64,000 nt of DNA, taken from positions 32,739,884-32,803,883 of the forward strand of contig CM074200.1 of assembly GCA_037179385.1 (NCBI GenBank). Reading direction: 5' to 3'. Positions within the stretch are counted from its first letter, which is position 1; every line of letters starts with the position of its first letter. Under the pieces are notes generated by a model, which was not told where the DNA came from, did not search any database, and worked only from the letters and a program-made list of their open reading frames with translations. Positions 1 to 12,000 of this stretch are shown one piece after another. The translations under genes were made by a program, and so were the position numbers. The stretch comes from Holothuria scabra. Lineage: Eukaryota > Echinodermata > Holothuroidea > Aspidochirotida > Holothuriidae.

Positions 1-487
1 TTGAAGTGAGCATTTTATTGCAAACGACAAAGGAAGAAAGCGACTGGCTAGATTCTTCGTATTAGCCTGGAAAATGCTATTTCCGGCCATCTAAGCTGAT
101 TTTTCCAAATTTTCTCTACGCTCCGCGCCAACCAATGGTGGCGCTCCGCTTAGATATTCATTATGACAAAATAACATTTTATGGCCAAGGAAAACCACAA
201 ATAACCATCAATGCTTGGACTTCTAAAAGTGTGCAAATTCAATGACAAGTTTTTACTTCGTAAGGTAGCATAAATGGCATAAGAGTGCATGTAAAAGACA
301 AAAGTTTCAGTTTTATCATCATGAACCACCACGATTCAACTTTTAACACTGTTCCCGTCAAAGTCGAAAATCTTGCACCATTTTGCATGTAGGCTCCTTG
401 AAAACGTCAAAAAATTTCCGGACACCCCTCTACTTAGACCATACTGAATGCCCCTCCCCCTTCAGAGAAATCCTGCGTACGCCACTG
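1..487 (+). repeat. Right-hand part of a dispersed repeat ending in TACGCCACTG
   Basis: No gene is seen here. Bases 48-180 match the reverse complement of about 57850-57990, sharing a GCTCCGC motif, an AATCTAAGC-like block and an AAATGC-ATTTCC block, so this is a dispersed repeat with an inverted copy near the other end of the window. The stretch ends at 478-487 with TACGCCACTG, the same terminus that closes the TIR element at 56447-56461. It is probably the right end of a related non-autonomous DNA transposon. The left end lies outside the window. Confidence 0.5.
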
Positions 488-738
488 CGTTAGTACATAC
501 AAATAAACCAGATATTGTTTACCAAAATAATATACTTTGTTATTTCCGATTGCATATGTTATGCTTTAAGATTAAAATGCAGGTAATATTAAAAAATGAC
601 ATGGTAATGTTGTTATACTTGTAAGTTTGCATGTTTTATATGAAATACATACACATTGACCGGGAAAAGTTTTGGGGAAATTTCATACCTTTGCCCCCTC
701 CCCCACCCTGGAAAAATTTTTTCCTAGCTACGCCACTG
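488..738 (+). repeat. Second transposon-like right end (CTACGCCACTG)
   Basis: The stretch is AT-rich, has no coding potential, and is followed by a C-rich block. It ends at 728-738 with CTACGCCACTG, a repeat of the terminus at 478-487. The left inverted repeat is not visible, so the boundaries are approximate. Confidence 0.35.
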
Positions 739-744
739 CACGGT

Positions 745-960
745 CCTGTTTCATAATTGTCTCTTGATGGTCATGTGACAAAAGTTTTCAGTCGAATGTG
801 AAATTTAAAAGGAATTACTGATAGGTTTAAATTGGATATGCAATTCTGAAGTCCTCAAATATTTAAGATAATTTGAAGAGAAATAAGAGGAAATTTGTAA
901 AACTTATCTGTTGCTTCAAAACTTTGGGCGGTTACCGCTAATTAACTTTGTCATTTAAAA
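745..960 (+). repeat. Dispersed repeat, copy 1 (shares GGTCATGTGACA block)
   Basis: It aligns by eye with about 38125-38340: both hold GGTCATGTGACA, then AATGTGAAATTT-like, then TTTGAAGAGAAATA and a TGCTTCAAAA block in the same order. Fragments in the opposite orientation appear near 15795-15990 and 56490-56545. No coding potential is seen and the family is unknown to me. Confidence 0.55.
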
Positions 961-3900
961 TAAAAAAATCTGAATCACATTCAATGCACACCAAATTTTT
1001 TTAACATCCCCTTTTTTAGTTGTTTCCTTTGAGATTCATGGAGAATTATGAAAAACACCGCGGGTTAATCAGCGTTCCGAGTACTATTCGCAGGGTTGAC
1101 TCGGCATTTTGCTCTAAGGGCAACTGAGTACAGTTGTTTATTTGTATCGTATCCTACAGTATCTAATTGATACTGTAGTTATATGCTACCGTACGCCAAT
1201 TTCCGAAGACGTGCTTCCGATTTCTAGATGATTTCAGCCAGAGCAAAGGTATTAATCGACTTGTTCATCAGAAAATTTTCTAATATTTAAAAGATGCGCT
1301 GTGGATACTAATGAATTTTCTCTGTTTTTAACTCTCAGTTAGTAACAGTAGGATGCATCTCATGCCACGACAAATTCTGCATGCTGAGATCTAACGTCAC
1401 TGTCATTTTATACTTGTGTAGACGTAACGTTAGTAGCTATTCCACGAAGCCTTTTAGATTCGTACATTTTCTGCATTATTGGCGTGAGTGTGGACCAAAA
1501 CCAATGGCAACCGTACCGATCCACTTCTCTGGCCCTGCTCTGAGGAAGTCTTCCTAGGATACGCGTTTGAGGAGGGAGTATTTATAGAACAATAGAACAA
1601 CCTGTGTATTTATATTTGTTTGTGTTTTATATGTATGCCTAGCCTACAGCTACCAAATATTGAAATAAATCAATCAACCTGCCACACAAGATTTAGGCCT
1701 ACAGTACCTTTGAAATTTAATGGCTAGGGTAACGGTAGGTCTAAAGTTATTGCATATCTTCAAATATACTGGGCTAATCAGGAGTCGATCCATAGGCCCA
1801 GCTCCCAAGTTTCGTAGAGGCCAGATGCGGGTCCAACTTAGGCCTATCTGTCTGTCGGTAGATCGCAGGCCTGGGGGAAGGGGTAAATGGGGAGGGGGAT
1901 CCCATCCCCTCCCTCTTCGGAAATATTTGAATTTTAGAACTGTCAGCATGCAAAATAGTGGCACTTTTTGGGCAAATCAGTGAGCACAGTTTCTGTAGGT
2001 TGGAGCAAAAAAAAGTTCAGTTCCATACTGAATTTTTTGTGGTTGCCTAGGAAAATATTGTATTAAGAGATTTGCCAAAATAATATTATGCAGATATTCA
2101 AAAATGCACAAAATTCTACTAAAACCTCCCCAGCTAATCACAATATTCAGTGGTTACTGTTGCCGTAAATTTTGGTGGGGTACCGGTACAATTTGCAAGC
2201 GACAATTGGATGTGTCACTGACTGTCATAAGTTGCAGGTGATTTGCAATGTATACCTTCATACATCTCGCATGGCGTTCTAGCCTTGAAAACACACAATC
2301 AAGATTGTCAAGAACTGTCAAGAGAGACAGAACGTTTGTTTAATGGGAAACTCTGAGACAAGCCCAGCCTCACACCCGTAAAGTGGGCATTCATTTTTGC
2401 TATTTAATGGGGTTTTGCACGACGTTATTACACTATTTACGCAGTGACAGGAATATACCTGTTTCAAGGTTAGCTGATAGCGATGTTGCGACAGCAAACT
2501 GTCCTATTCGCATTATAAGTCAAGCAATGTCAGGTTTTATGTAATTGCAGAAGAATGAAATTCATTACACGCTCATTTTGTGGAAGCAATTGTGCACTGA
2601 TTCAATTGGGTCTTGGTCAATACACCATGAAGGTTACCTTACTCTGCTGTCTCCTCCTGATTTATCTGTTGTGTTTCTTCACTAGGATATCACACAAACA
2701 TCTGTACCTGAATAGGCCAGATGCACTGTATACGATAGAAGTGCAGGCAGTTGAATGTGCTTTGAGATACAATCAACTGAATTTGTAGTTTTTGGTTAGT
2801 TGAATTATTTGTAAATTGGTGTGGTTGACTAAGAAAACTTCTGAGATTTGGAATGCAGATTTTTCAGAGAGCTGGGCGGTTCAGCAGGTTTGGGTGTTCA
2901 AATGTGGGTCAAATCTGCAAAATGTGGGTCATTTGAGAGGTACAGTATGTCGATCATGTGACAAACTTCATAGCCATAGAAAAATGAAAACATCTATAAA
3001 AGTCAATGTAACTTGACAGTAATATTTTGAAATATGTCTTCCTCTTTGAGCTATATTTTGGTGTTTTATGGACTGCATATTCTGAAGAAAATGAATTTTG
3101 AAATGCCTGTGGTAGTACAAGTAGCAATGCTTATGAAGTAATCTTGAGTCAATCACTTCATAAAACAAACAAAACCCTTTAAATTACCACATTTAAGGCA
3201 AGTTTTTCAAATTAATAATATAGAATAATCTCTTTCTTTTCAGAATTTTTAAGCTAAGACATTCTTATCATCATTTTGGATAATTTTTTCAAATATTTGG
3301 TTCATACTTTTGCCAAAACTTGAAAATGTGGCCATGACTAACATTTTAGCTTTTACATTGATACGATGACAAATTTTGGTTTGGAAGTTGTTTGACGAAC
3401 ATTCTTTGCAGGTTATTCTAACATTGCAATCACTTCGCACCTTCTCCCTGCATTGGTATTAAGAAGGCAGTGATCAACTTATGATAGTGATCGACTCATG
3501 ATACAGTAACTTCCTATACTCTAAAGAATAACTTTGAGATTGACTCAACATTAGTCCTAACTGCTTGATTTTTATTAAATTTTGGGAGAAAATACTACTG
3601 TAAGTCCAACCATGCAATATCCCCTTAGAGGCTACAGTAAGTCAGCTACGCCGGCTTCACTGTGAAGAAATAATATATTGCCCTTTTTTTGTTAAAAAGG
3701 GAGTTAAAAAATTTGAAGTCCAACTAATGTCCTCTTTGTGGCTACGTTGGCTACAGTGGCTTCATTCTGAAGAAATAATGTATTGCTTATATCCTACAGT
3801 ATAGCCAGCTATGCTGTACCAGTGTTATTTAGTGGGGAGGCATTCTATAATTGTACCTTTAGGCCCCTCGTCACCTACAGTAGCCAAAGGCCTTGTACTT

Positions 3901-4020
3901 TAGCTAGGCCTTGTTACTGTATCTGTAGTGTTCCTCAAGCCAAGCCCCCAGTCGTCAAGTGCCAAGACTGTCAGAAAGGCTGGACTGATGACTGTAGTTA
4001 TGGAAGGTAAATCTGGCTGA
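961..4020. other. Intergenic stretch with no recognisable gene
   Basis: The short open frames here (up to 96 codons) show no domain, no codon pattern and no plausible splice structure. The stretch has many TACTGTA/TACAGTA motifs. It would contain the SAMM50 promoter and any non-coding first exon, but I could not place either. Confidence 0.5.
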
Positions 4021-4024
4021 TCTC

Positions 4025-5195
4025 TTCTGTTCTTTTTCAATAACTGTACTCTCTACAGTAGGTGATTCTGGATTCTGCAGACTGTAGGATTGGGCGGTAC
4101 CGTAAAAATATTGGTACTGCTATTGTAAAACACACAGAACCGGTATTGAGGCAGTACCGGTTCTCAACTCTCTGGTAGGGAAGTCGGGTGTGAAGGAACC
4201 TAAGCCATGCATTGCCCCCATGTTATCCTGCACATTAATTCATCTGGGTGTTTGATTGGTTTAATTACTGTGCAGGAACCTCTGCTCTAAATGTTTGTGT
4301 AAATATTTTAATCATCCACACATACTAACAGTTATTTTTGTCAGCAAATATAATGAGTACAGGTAATTTTTTTCAAGTACTGGTATTTTTTCAAGAACCA
4401 GTATTACAGTAGTAACACACCAGACATCTTTGGTATTTTCATTACCTGTACCTCTAGTACCGGTCAGTACCAGTATACCTCCCAACCCTAGCCGATTGCC
4501 ATCCTTATCTTAGAGAGGATATTGGAAACAACCTTTCCTACATGTAGAACAAGCATATCAACCAAATACCTCATCAGCTAATAGGTCCCTAGGATTTGTA
4601 AAACCTTATCTTTACTCCTACCCAAGAAGTATCACAGCTAATGCCTATCTTACACTTGTCCAGCCTGTGTTAGAGTATTGTCCTTCTGTGGGATCTGTAC
4701 ACTGCCTCCTTGGTTAATATAATTGATCAAATTCAACTTATGCCTAGGTTTGTTTGTAATGACTCACTGTACTCTGCCCACAGTAGTGTTACTGAAATGA
4801 AAAGGGATTTAAGGTGGGATAATCTCAAAGATAGGTCTGTAATAGGATTGTTACCCCCCAGAAGCCACATTGGACCTCCTGGCCTTGCCAGTTGCAAACC
4901 TCCTACTGTGCAACTGGTCTCGCAGCCTTCTACGCATCACATCTCAAATTGTTACACAATTATCCAATTAAACAAAAACTGTTCTGTATACACAAAACTT
5001 CTTTTGCTCACACTGTCAGATATAGAAACTTTCTTCCCCAGGGTATTACTGACCTCCAGGACCTCATGTTATTCAAGATCTCTGCCTTGAGGTTCCTCAG
5101 ATGGGAGGATTAACTCTTCTTCAGCATACCAACCTGTGTTTGACTCCACCTGGAGTGTTGCACAGTATCTATCCAGTCCAGATCCAAACCTACTG
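4025..5195 (+). mobile_element. Decayed non-LTR retrotransposon (LINE) 3' part, same family as 53621-55703
   Basis: Several frames spell degraded versions of the C-terminal reverse-transcriptase region seen intact at 53617-54700. Examples are an ANRSL-like start near 4580, LVQPVLEY near 4660, AHSSVTEMKRDL near 4780, and LPQGITDLQD with KISALRFLR near 5035-5110. The 3' end (TTTGACTCCACC, then AGTCCAGATCCA at about 5140-5195) matches the 3' tail of the younger copy. Frameshifts and stops make it a pseudo-element. It is split by an inverted-repeat element at 4085-4490. The left boundary is uncertain. Confidence 0.8.
4085..4490. mobile_element. hAT-like MITE (TIR TAGGRTTGGG) inserted in the LINE copy
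   Basis: The left end reads TAGGATTGGGCGGTA and the right end, reverse-complemented, reads TAGGGTTGGGAGGTA. The flanks are GCAGACTG (4077-4084) and GCCGATTG (4491-4498), matching at 6 of 8 positions. The intact LINE relative has GCCGATTG at this point, so the flanks are a true 8-bp target-site duplication. The interior is rich in GGTACCGG-type motifs and has no ORF, so this is a non-autonomous element. Confidence 0.75.
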
Positions 5196-5750
5196 TAGCT
5201 ACTGTAAATAAGTTACAGGGGGGTAGGCCTTTTAGTTACTGTAGCCCTGGCCTACAGGCTACATTTGGACCAATTCTAGGTCTGCAGTGACAAAATTGGC
5301 ATTAGGCCTAGGCCTAAGCTAGACTATTCTCACATTGACTCCTTGCCATACAGAAAAGATGCACACTTCCCATCATGAATTAGAAAAAAGGGTGAAGTTT
5401 CTCTGGGTCCATGACACAGGGCAAAGCTAGATTTTGCTCCATAGCTTGTTTCAAATGGTCCTTTCTGGTCACTAAAAATATTGTTTACATGGCCCCACCC
5501 TAGTATGAGACTAGGATATTTTGTGTGTCCTGTCTCACAGATTTGTCGTCTCCTGTTTGCTGGGGGTTGTAAAATATGCCCACAGCATATCCTGCCTGTC
5601 CTAAGGGCTGAGTCACTTTAGTCTGAAAGGACTTGTACCATATGAACTTTAAGAGATGGTAATACTTTACCAACCTGGCTGACATTGTATAACATATTTG
5701 TGTGGTGTGTCCTTAAACCCATGTCTAACTAACTAAAGACTAACAATTTT
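5196..5750. other. Non-coding stretch upstream of SAMM50
   Basis: No gene, RNA or repeat boundary could be supported. AGGCCTAGGCCTA-like motifs occur near 5305. Confidence 0.4.
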
Positions 5751-5751
5751 G

Positions 5752-5905
5752 TTAAAGGCCTAATTCTCTCACCCAAAAGAGTGCCAGTTTTCCTTTAATT
5801 ACTTAAGCCTCCCACAACTGTCTGAAATTATCCTCATCCAGACACAATCACAATTTATTGCTCATTTTTGCTTGGGTGTCTTTACTCCCATGTTAAACTA
5901 CTGCT
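5752..5905 (+). repeat. TTAAAGG-type MITE, left half only
   Basis: It begins GTTAAAGGCCTAATTCTCTCACCC and continues with a CATCCAGACACAATC block, matching the left halves of copies at 30733-31037 and 56545-56856. The right terminal repeat is missing, so this copy is truncated. It lies just upstream of the first recognised SAMM50 exon. Confidence 0.55.
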
Positions 5906-5964
5906 ACTAACAGACTCATAATTTTGTAATGTTGACCTTCCCATCATTTACTTTACTCTTATAG

Positions 5965-6042
5965 GAGGCGGTGGCAGGAAGGAGAAGTATGGGTGATCAC
6001 CCTGTGCACACCAAGGAAACTGTATTTGATGGGAGCAACTTT
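5965..6042 (+). CDS. SAMM50: SAMM50 exon with start codon
   Basis: The acceptor is CTTATAG before 5965 and the donor GTAAGT is at 6043. ATG is at 5989, giving residues 1-18 ([11 protein letters not shown]...). The eight upstream codons are also open, so an additional coding exon cannot be excluded. It ends in phase 0. Confidence 0.8.
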
Positions 6043-9000
6043 GTAAGTACTGAACCAAGAAATATATATGCATACAGGGTAGTGTAGCTTTCACATACTA
6101 ATTTTTGTGATAATGTATTTTGAGTGAAAATTGTTGACCTAGTCTCCTAAGTGATGATGTACTTTAAGTTAAGCTTTTTTCAGATTAGCACAACTGTGTA
6201 CCATGAAGTGTCCCTCAAATATGAAATTTCAAGGATAAAGGCATGAAAAAAATTGAACTGAAATGGTCTAACTCCATTTTCAAATGACATTCTTATGCTA
6301 TTCTTATGATATGAAATCTTGAAGTTTATTTCCTCAATTGAAAATGGTCAATTATGCAAACAGCTGTGATGTCATTGTTGTGCTACTCAAATTACAATCT
6401 GTGTATTTCTTTCTTTTTTTTTCCTCTTTTGTTTTGTTGTTTTATTTTCTTTCTTTCCAAACCTACTGCACCTTGTGCCAAAGTGTGATCATGTTCTTAT
6501 TGCTTTGATGTGATCTAAAGTACAAACTTACGTATTCTGTACAACATGTTATGCAAGAAAACAGGTAGTCCTCAAGGTCATACAGTAGGAACATTTATAG
6601 GGCAAATATCAGTTGTTCAACAAGAATATAACAAATTGTTTTACAGTGGAATGTTTGGATTTAAGTAGAATTTCAATAAATAATATCTCAGCAATGGAAC
6701 AAGCTACAGTATGGCAATGAGAATTGGATCAATAATATTCATTTGCAACCTCTGAAATTTTTGAATTTCTAGACTTGACATACACTTTAATGAGTGCTGC
6801 ATATTTCTAAATCTCTGAAAGTATCAAGAAGTACTCTGTGTCAATTTGTATTAATACACAATTAAAAAGGACATCTGATCATTGAGAAGTTGGACGGGGT
6901 CGTGGGATAAAAAGTTGCACCCAGGGGGGATGAGATGGAGAGTTCTTGTCGATTGGGAAGAGGGGGTTTCCAAATATACCGTGGATGTATGTGGAACCAA
7001 GTGTCAACATAATTTACTGGCAGCTCAGGCAGTAGAGTACAGTATTTGCATGTGCAGTGTACACTGTAAAGCAGTATAGCATAACACATTCATTGCAATG
7101 GTTCATCCTATGTTTATAGCATAGTCAAGTGGCTAGAGCATCCAACTTCCAACTGGGAGGTCTAGATTCTGAGTCTTAGCCAGGTCCTGATAAAGACTTT
7201 ATAAATGGAATCCTACTGCCTTTTTGCTTGGTGTGTAGCATAAACAATGGAGTAGGCAAAAAAAGCCAGTGAGCCACAACTGGGGAAAAGGCTGTGGCTG
7301 GTCCGAGTTAAACCAGTTTGTTAGAAAGTAAGCCCGTAAATCTCCATTTGACCCTATTAGCCTATCCTGTGCTTATATGTAGTCAACTGCATGGTCAGCT
7401 GGAGAGTCTGGAGTTTGACTAATAGATCTATTTCCAAATAGCATTTACAATGAATTGTGGGACAGAGTTTTGTCAATTTTCACCACAGTAAAATGCCATT
7501 GACAAAAATGACAAACACCATAACTCTAGCCAACAATCCTTTGTAATTGCTATTTGGAAATAGGTCTATGTCTGGGACAGGAAGAAGACCTTAAAAACCA
7601 AGGCCTCCTGCGATTGAGCTTTGTGCTCATGTAAAGCAATGGAAAAAGGAAAACAAACCAGTGAGCCACAACTGGAAAAAAGGCTATGGTCAGCTAGAAT
7701 TAAACCCATTGGTTAGATGCTGAGCAGGAAAGCCTCATGTGACTTAGAACTAACCAGTACTTATGGTGTACATACTTTATATTCTAACAATACTCTGACG
7801 ATGACCTACAATCCTCTGTTGTGATCAATCCAAGTTTTAAGTTATGGGAATTTGGCAAAGTAGAGACTAGATACTGCACATAGGTCTGACATTAGTCCTG
7901 AATGTACTGTAGTTGGCCAGATCTTCAAAAGCAAAAGAACAACTTATACAGTATTGACAATGATTCTATGGTACTTTAAAATAATACTGTGTACTTACAA
8001 ATGTGTGAAATTGCGTTATTTTAGTACCACAGGTTAGGTTACTGCAGATTACAGTAGATGGAGTTTACAGCTCAATGGTACTGTAAAATGGACATAATCT
8101 CTGACTGAACATTAACAAGTTTAATCCAAGCCACCTTTACAATGAATTCCACTTTACCCTACAGGTCAAAGTTGAAAAGGTTCGAGTTCAGGGGCTAGGC
8201 AAAACCAAGAATGACTTTATTGTGCATCAATGCAAGGAACTTTTTGGAGCTTCCACTTTTAAAGATGTCATTCTTAGTTGCAATGATGTCAAACAAAAAC
8301 TGGAGAGGGCTGGTATATTCCGTTCAGTGTCTGTCATTATAGATACCAGCAAAGGTATGTACTGTATGCAGAGTATAATCTACATTTGAAGTAGGATTGT
8401 TGGCTCTTGGCCTTCAGGCTCTTGATATTTGCGCTTTAAATTTGCACTACCAGCATCGGACTCCAAGTTTACCTTTTGACAGAGCATGTTAACTTGAGCT
8501 TTCATGACTATAAAAGCTTTCTTGAAATCAAATGAGTCCTGATATAAGCCTGATGGTCCCTCTCCTGAAGGAGAAGGGAGATCATGAGGACTTAAATCCT
8601 CAGTAAAATCTAACTCAATATTGCCATCCATTACAAGGGCTATTGAAAGCTGTGTTTTCTTGTCCTTAAATAATATATCGGACTTTTCTATTGAGCCTGC
8701 AACCAAATGGTGCATCACATACTTGGCAAAATACCGGTGTGATAACGTTTAGGCATGGCTCTTATGGCAGTATGGTGTACAGAACTCTAGGTAAAATACC
8801 AGTGTAAAAGAGGCAAAATACACCGTCAATGTGTATACAGTCAAGTTAAGGAGCACAGTCATCAAAATGCTGTGAAAAAGCGGCAAAATACTGTTTAATA
8901 CAACCTAAGCTCCTGTATTAATTTTCCAACCCAAAGTAGTTACAAAGTATACTGAAGCTAGTCAATTGTGCAATTTCATGTAATCCCGAAGTGGAGTGTG

Positions 9001-12000
9001 AAGAACATTTGAAGTAGAATGTTTCCCATTTAAAGAAAATAAAACATTCAAACAAAGAACTGTTGACTTTGAGGATGAGTCTGTTTTCAAGTGTCCTATT
9101 TCCTTTTACATTGCAGTGCAATATAAATTACGTTTAGCAAATTGACTGAAATGAGATTTTTGGCTTGAAAATGTGGGTTTTGACAGAAAGATTATGCTGC
9201 AGCTGTTGTGTAATATTTTAAATGTGATTTTGTTTAAATATGATCAGTATTACATTAGCATGGGTGAACCAAAAAGTTGGAAACTGGGCAGTAAAACTCC
9301 ATCTAACTAACTAACTAACTACAGTAGCATAGGTGAGAATGAATTTAATCAAGACATGTACACAACAAATCACTTGCAGTAGTGTTGCAAGTATTTGGAC
9401 ATATGGGGTGTGTTTTCTGCAACACATAGGTTTTCAGATAGAAAAGTATCAGAACCACATGGATATTTCCTGAGCCAACTTTGCTCAAAAGAGCCTTTGG
9501 TGGACATGATGAGAGGACTTTGAAAATGATTTTTTGCAATTGTAAGAAACTCACACTGTCTTGCCTAGTCCATACCATGCTTTTCAATCAGCCTGTGCTT
9601 GCTTGACTCTGTGGAGCTAAACATTAGAGAAACTATATTTAACAACACCTTACATATATGGGTGACGAGGTTCATCTGTCAAGCTGAACAAATATTAAAC
9701 AAGTTCAGGAGGATTACAAAATGCCAGATGTTATGTACATGAATATAGGCCTTCTCCAAAGTTTAAAAAAAAATAACAAATTGTGTGACCATTTATATTT
9801 TAGAGTACTTATCCCCTTAAATTTTTCTAGATGTACAGTAGTTGACACTTAAAAACATTTTAAAATATTTTTCAGACAAAAGGGGGAAATTAGACATTGA
9901 GCACAAGTTTTGCAGTAGAATTCTTGATGGTGCTAAAAATACTTCGTTCATTGTACCAAACATATAAATACTGAATTGCCATACAATACTGTATGTATGC
10001 ATCAGTTTTCAAGAGGGAGAGAGTTGTGTTAGGAATTACCTAACTTTATGTTATGAGAAAGCTCTCCAGCAGATTATATTTATTTTCCTTAAATGGTCAT
10101 TGCAGGACCTAAGGCACATAAAGATGGACTGGACGTCATTTTCAATGTGAAGGAAGGCAAACGTTTATCTGCAAGTGCACACACAGCGGTGGGCAACAAC
10201 GAGGGTAGCCTGGTAAGCATTTTTCATGTTGGCAAACTTTTTGGCTGCATCTCCTTCTCCTAACTGCTACAACCTGAAGTTGAGGTAGAAGTATTTCTTG
10301 GATAGATAATTGAGTAAAAACCAGGTAAAATGAAAGCCTTTTTCTGAAAGAACAGCTTCCCACCACAAGATAAGAAAGATTTCCCCTGTACCTTTTATTT
10401 CCTTATGCACTGAGTGCATCTTAAATTTGGAAGGTGTGGTGACATGCACATGACAAAGTTAGGAAATTGATAGCAAAAGCTTTGAAAACCTAGGAAATAG
10501 CATCAGTTCCCATCAAAATCTATCAAAATATTACTATTTTATGGGATGATTACTGAGTTGCACCTAATATTGCATAAACATGTCTGATATGCAAATTTTG
10601 TAATGTGAAAGAGAAGGTCATGCCATACATGCATGATTGTATCCTTTGTTTTAACATCCATGGCTGTTTTAACATTAGCACTCCCTATTTATTCTCTTAT
10701 TTTGGAAGTTTTAGGTTTACCCTTCAAAATTATCAGTATCACTTACCAAAATGTAAACTATCTAATTAATACTCAACTCAAAAGATACTTAACACAGAAG
10801 AAGCAAAAGAAATGTCAACTGTGTGGAAAACTCTACTTGATTATTTTTGCCAACTGTAGACAACAAGTTGTGCTACAAACATTCAAACTTTGAAGAGGTC
10901 TCTCTCTAGAAAGGAACAAGATACTGACATAATTCTGACAGAAATTTCAGTAGGCAAAGTAACTTTACTGTATAATTGTCAAATGAAGTCAGTCAATAAT
11001 GCTGACATGATACCATACTCTAAATATGTTGACCAAATGACAGGTTTTACTTGTGATGTCTTTCAAAGCTAAACTAAGGAAGCAAATAGTTTATAATGTG
11101 GAATGAGAAATTAGACACTTTATGGTATAGTAATAAAGTACTTTCATCCAGTTTATATTAACTACTGTAGCTTTAAGAATTTGGAACATGTGTCCAGAAA
11201 AATACAGTTGTGGACCTATTGGACATTCATTATATCATAATATGTTTGTTACGTACTGCTCAGGTACAAAAAGGAGTTTTACCATGCTTTTATCTTAGTA
11301 TGTGACATGGTCACAACCCCCAGGAAGTACTGTAGAGAGTTACAACATGGAGTTCAACTTAAGATCACCTTTGTGGGAATCTGGGAATGTAAAAATATTA
11401 GGTTTTATTTTAGACTGTGAGATGTTTACCTTAAGCATCCCAAAGGAAGCCTGTATTATCAACTATTGTAGAATCTGCTTTTTGTCAACTTTTGTGAAAT
11501 GATGTGAACATACCTAATTATTTTAAACTAACAGGAAGAATGCTTTTTTAATACAAAAACTTTCATATTTTCCTGTCCAGTATTACTACACATACTGTAG
11601 GATGACAGGGAGTTAAACATTACAGTAAGTTACTTGGTAAGGGGAGAAAACAGTACTGTTAATTGCATCAAAGCTTGTGAATTATTGTTTACCCAACAGA
11701 GCTGTTGCCTGCCGGGTGGGGGTGGGGGGGGGGGGGAGAACGGGGGGGGGGGTAACTTCCTTAGACAAGAAACATACACTTAATGATGATGGCACTCTAC
11801 ATAGGGTATGTTTGAACTGCTTCCTAGGGATTTTGCCTATGGCCCTACCACTGCTCAGACTTATTAACTTTCAAATTGTGTGGAAGGTCTAGAATTTGAT
11901 TCCCAGGCCAGGTCATACCAAAGACTTTAAAAATGGAACCTACTGCCTGTGTGTGTGTTATGCCCCACAGAAGCAATGTACATAGTAGGGTTATGCCCCA

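Larger units (their letters stand above)
6043..8164 (+). other. SAMM50 intron 1
   Basis: Apart from two SINEs and a nested MITE (7115-7745), no gene or RNA is visible in the intron. Confidence 0.6.

Noticed and set aside
1674..1983. Overlapping frames of 96 and 87 codons on opposite strands
   Set aside because: Overlap on both strands, low-complexity proline/glycine content and no recognised motif.
8380..8718. A 112-codon minus-strand frame in SAMM50 intron 2
   Set aside because: No family recognised, no splice or start context of note, and antisense within an intron.
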